Of a stretch of 13,521 nt of DNA, positions 6,220-12,596 are shown piece by piece. How positions within the stretch are numbered: position 1 is the stretch's first letter; every line of letters starts with the position of its first letter. The stretch covers positions 1 to 13,521 of the forward strand of contig CAJIYV010000012.1 in assembly GCA_905181745.1 (NCBI GenBank), read 5' to 3'. Below the pieces are notes generated by a model. The model was not told where the DNA came from, searched no databases, and was given only the letters and a program-made list of their open reading frames with translations. Source of the DNA: an uncultured Actinomycetes bacterium. GTDB lineage: Bacteria > Actinomycetota > Actinomycetes > S36-B12. The position numbers and the translations under genes were made by a program.

Positions 6220-6654
6220 ATGTTAGTTTCCACAATCCTGGCAGATAAGGGCGCCGACGTTGTCACGGTGAGCCCTGAACAAGATGTACAAGGGCTGCTC
6301 ACTCTGTTGGCACAGCATAAAGTTGGTGCGCTGGTTGTCTCCCATAACGGCACAACAATCGATGGAATTGTCTCTGAGCGAGATATCGTGCGTGCACTTG
6401 CAGCGGGTGAGTCGCTCATGAGTGAGCCTGTGTCGCGCATCATGACCAGCGAAGTATTTGTGTCAACCATGCACGCCAAGATTGACGAGCTCATGACCGT
6501 CATGACATCACAACGCATTCGTCACATACCGATCACCACAGACAGTGGCGAATTGATCGGAATTGTCAGTATTGGTGATTTAATCAAAGCTCGCTTAAGC
6601 GAACTCGAAGCTGAGAAGGAAGCTCTCGTCGACTACATCACACACGGCGGCTAG
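6220..6654 (+). CDS. Tandem CBS-domain protein
   Basis: This 144-residue protein consists almost entirely of two CBS modules (about 5-62 and 72-128). The ligand motifs GIVSERDIVRAL (49-60) and GIVSIGDLIKARL (113-125) follow the G-x-x-S-x-x-D pattern that binds adenine nucleotides in CBS pairs. No catalytic or membrane domain is attached. It is therefore a stand-alone Bateman module, probably an adenylate-sensing regulator; its partner is unknown. The last 15 residues form a charged, helix-like tail. It sits 44 bp after hisN on the same strand, and the strong GAGGAGG site argues for independent translation within the operon or from its own promoter. Its 3' end overlaps the tail of the convergent P450 gene by 17 bp. 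Confidence 0.88.
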   Translation: MLVSTILADKGADVVTVSPEQDVQGLLTLLAQHKVGALVVSHNGTTIDGIVSERDIVRALAAGESLMSEPVSRIMTSEVFVSTMHAKIDELMTVMTSQRIRHIPITTDSGELIGIVSIGDLIKARLSELEAEKEALVDYITHGG

Positions 6655-7996
6655 TGAGAAGTTTTACCCCACCGACCGGTCGGATCGTCACCAAGGGGTC
6701 GCTTGCAGGCAAAATTCCCCTAGCGGGGTACTCAAATTTGAGTCGCTCACACAGACTCGCCAGCATGATCACTCCTTCGACATAGGCGAAATCTTTTCCA
6801 ATGCACTGTCGCAAGCCAGCTCCAAAGGGGATGAAACTTTCCCGCGGGAAAGCCACCAAAAATCGCTCTGGGTTAAATGAATCCGGGTCGCTCCAAATTT
6901 CAGGGTGTCGATGCAATAGGGCGGGACTGGTGATCACCAGTGCACCGGTTGGAATGTCGTGTCCATCAATGCAATCGGGGCCTAATGCTTTGCGCGTGAT
7001 CAACCAAGCAGGTGGGTAAAGCCGTAGGGTTTCGCTAAATACCGCTTGTGTGAATGGCAATTGCACCAGTTTGGAATCCAGGGTCTCCCCCCGTGCCGCG
7101 CGCACTTCAGCCGCGACTCGCTCTTGGACTTGAGGGTGTGTCGCCAATAGCGCGACTGACCAGGAAAGGGCACTAGCAACAGTTTCGTGTCCAGCAATGA
7201 TGAAAGTGACAACTTCGTCTCGGATCCCCTCAAGATCAATCTGTTCGTTCGCACTTGCAGCAAGGAGCAGGTCAACGAGATTCACGCCTGGTGCGGTCAC
7301 ACCGAGTGGCTGCGCAACCGTGCGAGATTCCACGATTGAGGCTACAGCTGAATCTAAGGTGTCCAGACTGCGCTTCAAGACTCGATTCCCGGGTGTAGGG
7401 ATTTTGCGGGGCGGTGACAATGGAACGCGTGCACGTTTAATTACCACCTCAAGCGCCTGCAAAGTTGCCTCAGTAATCAGGTGTGCGTCGGCACTGAGAT
7501 CCGAACCGAAGAGAAACTCTCCCACAACTTCAAGGGCAGCGTTAAGCATGAACTGGTCAACATCCGTGACGACTCCGGCTCCGTTGCTATCCAGTTCGGC
7601 GGCCATGCGGTCCGCTGCTTGACGCGATACCGCAATGAGGTTGTCCATCGCCTCTTGATGAAACGCAGGTTGAATTATGGGTCGCCTTTCCCGCCACAAA
7701 TCGGTATTAGCCGTGAGCAAGCCGCTGCCAGTCACGAGCGACAACGCCCGGTACTGAATTGTGGCCTTGCTGTAATTTTTTGCATTGTTGACAAGTACCT
7801 GCCGCACTCCCGTCGGTGAATTCACAAGGTAGGTCGGCGGCCTCGGAAGCGGAAATTGCACAACATCCCCGAACTTTCGCCAATTCGCAAAGAGGAATTC
7901 CAACGGATCGCAGCGGATCAGGTTAAAACTCTTCAACATATCGGGGCCTAGCGGGCCTGGCGCTGTTGCCGGAGTACCTAAGAAATGCGCAGGCAT
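6638..7996 (-). CDS. Cytochrome P450
   Basis: This 452-residue monooxygenase has all P450 landmarks: W101...R105 in the C helix, AGHET (268-272) for oxygen activation in the I helix, E322-x-x-R325 in SETLRLYPP, FNPERF (374-379) and the heme loop FGAGLRQCIG with C398 as heme ligand. No signal peptide or membrane anchor is evident, so it is a soluble enzyme. The style (PAFHQEAMDNL, THPQVQERV) resembles CYP102/CYP4-like heme domains rather than classical short class I forms, but no reductase domain is fused and no ferredoxin gene is adjacent. The substrate is unknown. Its ATG (7994-7996) shares one base with the fbiC TAA stop, so it is very likely co-transcribed and translationally coupled with fbiC. 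Confidence 0.95.
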   Translation of the reverse strand: MPAHFLGTPATAPGPLGPDMLKSFNLIRCDPLEFLFANWRKFGDVVQFPLPRPPTYLVNSPTGVRQVLVNNAKNYSKATIQYRALSLVTGSGLLTANTDLWRERRPIIQPAFHQEAMDNLIAVSRQAADRMAAELDSNGAGVVTDVDQFMLNAALEVVGEFLFGSDLSADAHLITEATLQALEVVIKRARVPLSPPRKIPTPGNRVLKRSLDTLDSAVASIVESRTVAQPLGVTAPGVNLVDLLLAASANEQIDLEGIRDEVVTFIIAGHETVASALSWSVALLATHPQVQERVAAEVRAARGETLDSKLVQLPFTQAVFSETLRLYPPAWLITRKALGPDCIDGHDIPTGALVITSPALLHRHPEIWSDPDSFNPERFLVAFPRESFIPFGAGLRQCIGKDFAYVEGVIMLASLCERLKFEYPARGILPASDPLVTIRPVGGVKLLTSRRV

Positions 7997-10290
7997 TACG
8001 CGACTGGAGCCTGGAACGACTCTGATTCCACTCGGTCGTAAAGGGTCGTGCGCTGGACAAGTGTGCGTCCCAGGGGTTCGACGACTTCTCGAAATTGGGT
8101 ATCGCTGATCCCTTGGCCGTGGCTAGCTCCTGCAGCACGCGAGATGTTTTCGTCCATGAGGGTTCCGCCGAGATCATTGACTCCTGCTTGCAAAAGTTGT
8201 CGCGCACCTCGAGGACCTAACTTCACCCAAGAAGCTTGGATATTTGAAATTGATCCATGGTACGCAATCCGCCCGACCGCATGCATCAAAATAGTTTCAC
8301 GCCACGTTGGGCCCCGGCGGGCGCCGCGCTTTAAATAGATGGGCGCGGCCATGTGCACAAACGGCAAGGGAACAAACTCGGTGAAACCCCCTGTGCGCGA
8401 CTGCAACTCGCGCGTACGCACAATGTGTCTTGCCCAGTGTTCGGGTCTCTCAACACTGCCAAACATGATCGTCACATTGGATTTAAGCCCAAGTGAATGT
8501 GCAATTTCGTGCACCTCCAACCACTCCTGGGTGGAAATCTTGTCGGGGCAGATGATGTCGCGGATGTCATCGGAAAGAATCTCTGCTGCTGTGCCCGGAA
8601 GTGATCGAAGACCTGCCTCTTTGAGCCGGACCAGATAATTCTCAATTGGCTCGCCGAGCCTCTTGGCTCCTTCAAATACTTCGAGGGCAGTGAAACCGTG
8701 GATATGCATTGACGGGACTGCTTCTTTCACAACGCGCGCCACGTTTATGTAGTAGTCACCATCAAAACTTGGATGGATACCGCCTTGCAAGCACACTTCG
8801 GTGGCACCGAGTTCATGGGCTTCCACTACCCGTTCAGCGATCTCTAAATCAGCGAGCAGATACGGTTTTCCACGCAGATTCAGGGAAAGAGGCCCCTTAG
8901 AAAAACCACAAAATGTGCACTTGAAGGTGCACACATTTGTGTAGTTGATGTTCCGGTTTCGGACAAAAGTGACCTCGTCCCCATTAACAGTTTCGCGCAG
9001 GTGATCTGCAACCGATGCGACCGCGGTCACATCCTCACCGCGAGCTCTGAACAACGTTGCGATCTGTGATTCATCAATGAGTACGCCATTTACAGCCGCA
9101 TCCAAGATTTCGGCTATCGGATTCGAAACTCGACCCGAGGACGTCCCGGTAATGAGAATCTCAGGTGCGGTGTCAGCACCTGAATACCATGCGGTAGACC
9201 GACGACCAATCTGAATCACTTCAGCACCGGTGCCCACGTTTGCGGCGTCTTCGTATTTCTCCGGGAAGGTAGCTCCCACATCGTCGCGGGCGTATCCATC
9301 AGCGTCACTTCGATCCATAACAGGGAAACGCAAACCAGGATCGATCCACTTCTGCGCATCCCGAACAAACTCTGGGTAAATTGTGAGCCTAGGAACCAAG
9401 GTCCCACCGTGTAACTCAACTCGTTCGCGTAGCAATTCAAGTGAAGGCCAAGGTTTCTCGGGATTGACAAAGTCTGCAGTGATAGGAGAGATACCACCAA
9501 GGTCGTCGATTCCTGACTCGAGAAGTTCATCAAGATCTTCGCTCAAATTCGGAGGTGCCTGCACATGGATGCTGAGCGGAAGAACCTCCCGAGCAATCCG
9601 GATAGTTTCAAGAAGTTGCTCTGGGGGGCACGCTGGCCAATTTCTCATTTCCGTGTCTAACTTTGGAACAAAATTTTGCACGATTACTTCTTGTACGTGT
9701 CCATATTTTTCATGAGCCTGCGCGATTGCCTCCAAGGCGTCAACCCGATCAGCGCGCGACTCGCCAATGCCAATCAGAATGCCAGTCGTAAACGGGATCT
9801 GAAGTTCTCCCGCCGCATGCAGCGTTTCTAGGCGTCTCTCCGGTGTTTTATCTGGCGCACCACGGTGTGCGGCAAGATCAGGGTTGAGGCTTTCAATCAT
9901 CATGCCTTGACTAGGCGAGACCGTGCGCAACAGCTTTAAGTCTTCGTGCCCTAGCGCCCCGGCATTGGCGTGTGGAAGCATGCCCGTTTCTTGTAACACG
10001 GCTGCAGCCGCTGCGGCAAGGTATTCGATCGTGCTGGAATAGTTATTCGCATCAAGCCACTGTCGTGCTTCTTCATATCGAAACTCAGGGTATTCCCCAA
10101 GAGTAAACAAGGCTTCATGACAACCAGCCGCAGCTCCAGCCCGGGCAACTTCCAGGATTGACTCGATGCTCAAATATGGGCTCTCGACTCGATGCGGGCT
10201 TTTGGCAAATGTGCAGTATCCACACCGATCACGGCACAGCGAGGTAAGGGGAATAAATACTTTTGGCGAGTAAGTGATGTTCCCGTTCAC
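7996..10290 (-). CDS. fbiC: 7,8-didemethyl-8-hydroxy-5-deazariboflavin (FO) synthase, fused CofG-CofH
   Basis: FbiC makes FO, the deazaflavin chromophore of coenzyme F420, from tyrosine and 5-amino-6-ribitylaminouracil using two radical SAM domains. The N-terminal CofG domain has C19-x3-C23-x2-C26 in LCRDRCGYCTF, and the CofH domain has C454-x3-C458-x2-C461 in VCTFKCTFCGF. The C-terminal segment VKLGPRGARQLLQAGVNDLGGTLM is typical of CofH. The GTG at 10290 is the only good start: an in-frame stop lies at 10303-10305 and the conserved YSPKVFIPLT begins at residue 7. At 764 residues it lacks the roughly 80-residue N-terminal extension of mycobacterial FbiC (about 856 residues, from memory) but keeps both catalytic domains. 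Its stop overlaps the P450 start. Confidence 0.96.
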   Translation of the reverse strand: MNGNITYSPKVFIPLTSLCRDRCGYCTFAKSPHRVESPYLSIESILEVARAGAAAGCHEALFTLGEYPEFRYEEARQWLDANNYSSTIEYLAAAAAAVLQETGMLPHANAGALGHEDLKLLRTVSPSQGMMIESLNPDLAAHRGAPDKTPERRLETLHAAGELQIPFTTGILIGIGESRADRVDALEAIAQAHEKYGHVQEVIVQNFVPKLDTEMRNWPACPPEQLLETIRIAREVLPLSIHVQAPPNLSEDLDELLESGIDDLGGISPITADFVNPEKPWPSLELLRERVELHGGTLVPRLTIYPEFVRDAQKWIDPGLRFPVMDRSDADGYARDDVGATFPEKYEDAANVGTGAEVIQIGRRSTAWYSGADTAPEILITGTSSGRVSNPIAEILDAAVNGVLIDESQIATLFRARGEDVTAVASVADHLRETVNGDEVTFVRNRNINYTNVCTFKCTFCGFSKGPLSLNLRGKPYLLADLEIAERVVEAHELGATEVCLQGGIHPSFDGDYYINVARVVKEAVPSMHIHGFTALEVFEGAKRLGEPIENYLVRLKEAGLRSLPGTAAEILSDDIRDIICPDKISTQEWLEVHEIAHSLGLKSNVTIMFGSVERPEHWARHIVRTRELQSRTGGFTEFVPLPFVHMAAPIYLKRGARRGPTWRETILMHAVGRIAYHGSISNIQASWVKLGPRGARQLLQAGVNDLGGTLMDENISRAAGASHGQGISDTQFREVVEPLGRTLVQRTTLYDRVESESFQAPVA

Positions 10291-10615
10291 GGCCCTACTC
10301 TCTCACTACCCCGTGCCACTATTTCACAGTGGTGGCCACGCATTGCCCGCCCCCAAACCAAGACTCCTCTATATTAGTTGAAGGATCGAATTCGCGCACA
10401 TTCGCTCGTGATGCGAGCCACATCTAGCCTGCCTCACGTGAATGCGCCCTACTTCAGAGACTATGGTGAAACCCACCTCAACAACGTCGTTAAAATCGTC
10501 GTCCACATGAGCTAGATCGGATCCTCTTTTGTGAGCTCACCAACACACCGGGGAATGTTGCCCATGTGGATGTGGGTGGCGCCGTGTCCTTTTAACCCCA
10601 GGGATGCGCGACTCG
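10291..10615. other. 325-bp intergenic region between the exonuclease gene and fbiC
   Basis: No recognisable gene or RNA was found. It holds short open frames that cannot be assigned: 45 codons leftward from a GTG (10369-10506), 34 codons rightward (10411-10515) and 17 codons leftward (10512-10565). None has a good ribosome binding site or a leaderless -10. A perfect 10-bp palindrome GTGAGCTCAC lies at 10531-10540. There is no clear terminator for the upstream exonuclease gene. It is by far the longest non-coding stretch in the window, so it may hold fbiC regulation or a decayed small gene. Confidence 0.5.
10371..10376 (-). promoter_or_regulatory. Possible -10 for fbiC
   Basis: Read leftward the hexamer is TAATAT, a fair -10 match. 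It would give a 5' untranslated region of about 70 nt before the GTG at 10290. No good -35 is seen 17 nt upstream. Confidence 0.25.
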
Positions 10616-11428
10616 CTACCGAAAATCTACAGTTAACGGTGCGTGATCACTCCACCGCTCGGCGTAGGTTGCTGCTTTTCCGACCACCGCAGAACGCGCC
10701 CGCGCGGCCAGCTCTGCGGTTGCGATTTGGTAGTCAATGCGCCAGCCACCGTCGGTGTCAAATCCGCGGCCACGCCAGGACCACCAGGTGTACGGCCCCG
10801 GACCTTCGCCTCCCAGCTCGCGCCCTAGATCTGTCCACGCCCCAGAAAACCAGCCATCCAAATGGGCTCTTTCCTCTGGAAGAAAACCAGATTTTCCCCG
10901 ATTCCCTTTCCAGTTTTTAATGTCAACTTCTCGATGCCCAATATTGAAATCTCCACACACCAATGCTTCTCGGCCATTTCGTTTGGCTAACCGGGCTAAA
11001 GTTGCTAACCGCTTGTCAGCCCCAGTGAGAAAAGCACGCTTGGCCACCTGTTTGGGTGTGTCAACCTCCCCCGAATGAATGTAGGTCGACACCACTGTCA
11101 CTGGGCCTACCCGCGAGTCAAAGTCGCACTCGATCCAGCGCCCCTGACCATCAATATCGGGTACTTTAACGTCAATCCGAACGGCACTGGGTGCCTCACG
11201 CGAAAGGACAGCAACCCCAGATCGACCAAGTTCTGGAGCCGGAGCATGGTGAGTGTGCCAATGAGAAAGAACCGAAGAGTCGAGCACTGACATTAATTGT
11301 TCTGTTGTCGCACGCACTTCTTGTAAGCAGATCACATCCGCGCCACTTTCAGCAAGCCACTGCAGCCCGCCACGCCTAGACGTAGCCCGAATCCCATTAA
11401 CATTTGCGGTCACTACGCGAAAACTCAC
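10616..11428 (-). CDS. xth: Exonuclease III / AP endonuclease family protein
   Basis: This is an Mg2+-dependent exodeoxyribonuclease III and abasic-site endonuclease of base excision repair. With the GTG start at 11426-11428 the product has 270 residues and begins with the first beta strand FRVVTANVNGIR, as family members do. The open frame extends further up to 11497, but those residues are unlike the family. Catalytic positions visible are N11, E37 in CLQEVRA, YIHSGE (116-121), D160 and N162 in GDFNIGH, D232 in RIDYQI, and D261-H262 in the C-terminal SDHAPL. The length is normal. It diverges from the MDR oxidoreductase; the 17-bp repeats lie between them. Confidence 0.93.
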   Translation of the reverse strand: MSFRVVTANVNGIRATSRRGGLQWLAESGADVICLQEVRATTEQLMSVLDSSVLSHWHTHHAPAPELGRSGVAVLSREAPSAVRIDVKVPDIDGQGRWIECDFDSRVGPVTVVSTYIHSGEVDTPKQVAKRAFLTGADKRLATLARLAKRNGREALVCGDFNIGHREVDIKNWKGNRGKSGFLPEERAHLDGWFSGAWTDLGRELGGEGPGPYTWWSWRGRGFDTDGGWRIDYQIATAELAARARSAVVGKAATYAERWSDHAPLTVDFR

Positions 11429-11459
11429 CGTTCCCCATTCTCTTGAGTATCCATACTTT

Positions 11460-11515
11460 CCAATGTTACCCCGGCCCCAATTGCTACCCGGCCCCAATTG
11501 CTAGCCTGCCCCAAT
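11460..11515. repeat. 17-bp tandem repeats in the exonuclease/oxidoreductase divergent region
   Basis: CCAAT recurs at 11460, 11477, 11494 and 11511, exactly 17 bp apart. A 17-bp stretch (CCCGGCCCCAATTGCTA) is perfectly duplicated at 11470-11486 and 11487-11503. Taking units from CCAAT, units 2 and 3 match at 15 of 17 positions and units 1 and 2 at 12 of 17. The fourth CCAAT runs into the oxidoreductase start codon (CCAATG). Only the last junction has both a TANNNT hexamer and an ATG. Confidence 0.85.
11502..11507 (+). promoter_or_regulatory. Putative -10 for the leaderless MDR oxidoreductase gene
   Basis: TAGCCT is followed by GCCCCA (6 nt) and the ATG at 11514. There is no Shine-Dalgarno sequence. 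The equivalent position in the preceding repeat unit reads TACCCG and lacks the final T. Confidence 0.45.
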
Positions 11516-12533
11516 GACCTCATTTCGCTCTGTCCGTCTCGCCCAACGCCCCACCGGAATCCCCAGCCCGGACACCTGGGCAATCGAGTCCGAGGAACTC
11601 CCCGCGCTCGCACCTGGCGAATTCGCGGTCGGTGTTAAATATATTTCCCTGGACCCGGCAATGCGCGGCTGGCTTGATGACCGCCCCTCCTACCTTCCAC
11701 CTGTTGAACTCGGCGCGATCATGCGTGCTGGCTCAGTGGGAACCGTCACTGAATCACTCAACGCCAATTTTCCGGTGGGTGCCCAAGTAGTCGGAACATT
11801 TGGTGTCACCGAAGTGGCTATTTCTGATGGTTCCGGAGTACACATTGTTAGTTCAGATCTTGCGCCCCTACCTGCGTTCCTCGGGGTGCTTGGCATGACC
11901 GGTATGACCGCCTACTTCGGTCTATTCGAATTGGGTAAGCCGCGCGCCGGAGACGTTGTTGTTGTTTCGGCTGCAGCCGGAGCCGTGGGTAGCATTGTGG
12001 GCCAAATCGCCAAGATCAACGGCTGCACGGTAATTGGAATCGCCGGTGGCAAGGAAAAGTGCGAGTACATCACCAACACGTTAGGTTTCGATTACTGCAT
12101 TGACTACAAAGAAGAAACCGGTATGCGCAAGCAACTCGGTACGGCGCTTAAAACAGTGGGTGCACAAGGCGTCGATGTCTACTTCGACAACGTTGGCGGG
12201 GAAATGTTGAACGCCAATCTCGCGTACCTTTCATTTGGAGCGCGGGTGGTAATTTGCGGAGCAATCTCGCAGTACAATGACACCGAGATCACTCCAGGAC
12301 CTAGCAACTACATGAATCTGTTGGTCAAGCGGGCCACCATGACCGGATTCCTCGTTTTTGACTACGCATCGCAGTTCAGCATGGCCCAGCGCCGGATCGG
12401 GGCGTGGATCGCGCAGGGCAAAATTACTGCACCGGAGACGGTCGTGGAAGGAAAAATTGACGCCTTCCCCGCAACACTCAACCGGCTGTTCACCGGCGAC
12501 AATCTTGGCAAGTTAGTCCTCAAGATCACCTAG
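11514..12533 (+). CDS. NADPH-dependent MDR oxidoreductase (CurA / prostaglandin reductase-like)
   Basis: This 339-residue zinc-free medium-chain reductase is of the type that reduces the C=C bond of 2-alkenals and enones with NADPH. It has an N-terminal GroES-like domain (LDPAMRGWL, 47-55) and a Rossmann domain with the nucleotide motif SAAAGAVGSIVG (152-163). K180 in AGGKEKC may contact the NADPH 2'-phosphate, followed by the family signature YFDNVGG (223-229). No zinc-ligand cysteine pattern is present. From memory it resembles E. coli CurA and leukotriene B4 12-hydroxydehydrogenase-like proteins. The physiological substrate is unknown; detoxification of reactive aldehydes is usual for the family. 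The ATG start is backed by conserved N-terminal sequence and the 6-nt-spaced TAGCCT. Confidence 0.92.
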   Translation: MTSFRSVRLAQRPTGIPSPDTWAIESEELPALAPGEFAVGVKYISLDPAMRGWLDDRPSYLPPVELGAIMRAGSVGTVTESLNANFPVGAQVVGTFGVTEVAISDGSGVHIVSSDLAPLPAFLGVLGMTGMTAYFGLFELGKPRAGDVVVVSAAAGAVGSIVGQIAKINGCTVIGIAGGKEKCEYITNTLGFDYCIDYKEETGMRKQLGTALKTVGAQGVDVYFDNVGGEMLNANLAYLSFGARVVICGAISQYNDTEITPGPSNYMNLLVKRATMTGFLVFDYASQFSMAQRRIGAWIAQGKITAPETVVEGKIDAFPATLNRLFTGDNLGKLVLKIT

Positions 12534-12534
12534 C

Positions 12535-12568
12535 CCCGACAGGCATCGCCACAATCCCACGCGTCGGG
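12535..12568 (+). terminator. Weak stem-loop after the oxidoreductase gene
   Basis: CCCGAC (12535-12540) pairs with GTCGGG (12563-12568) across a 22-nt loop that contains a small GGC/GCC stem. It lies directly after the TAG stop. No T run follows, so intrinsic termination is uncertain. Confidence 0.25.
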
Positions 12569-12583
12569 TCGCTGGCCCTTGGC

Positions 12584-12589
12584 TAAGGT
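12584..12589 (+). promoter_or_regulatory. Putative -10 for leaderless argG
   Basis: TAAGGT is followed by TGGCCCC (7 nt) and the ATG at 12597. There is no Shine-Dalgarno sequence, as at the other starts of this class in the window. Confidence 0.5.
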
Positions 12590-12596
12590 TGGCCCC

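Noticed and set aside
10287..10361. 24-codon leader peptide from a TTG, whose TGA overlaps the fbiC GTG
   Set aside because: GAGGAG is only 2 nt from the TTG, too close for a ribosome binding site, and the sequence is unremarkable. The overlap with fbiC could be chance.
10460..10510. 15-codon leftward frame rich in Thr, Ile and Leu, resembling an attenuator leader peptide
   Set aside because: No amino-acid biosynthetic operon or terminator/antiterminator pair follows; fbiC is downstream.
10411..10515. 34-codon rightward frame in the fbiC upstream gap
   Set aside because: It has no ribosome binding site or suitably placed -10, no family resemblance, and competes with an antisense frame of similar length.
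11429..11497. N-terminal extension of exonuclease III up to 11497
   Set aside because: The added Gly/Trp/Tyr-rich residues come from the repeat and promoter DNA and precede the conserved first strand; the GTG at 11428 fits the family.
11460..11515. CRISPR-like array
   Set aside because: The units are contiguous 17-bp direct repeats without spacers and overlap a start codon, so they are tandem duplications.
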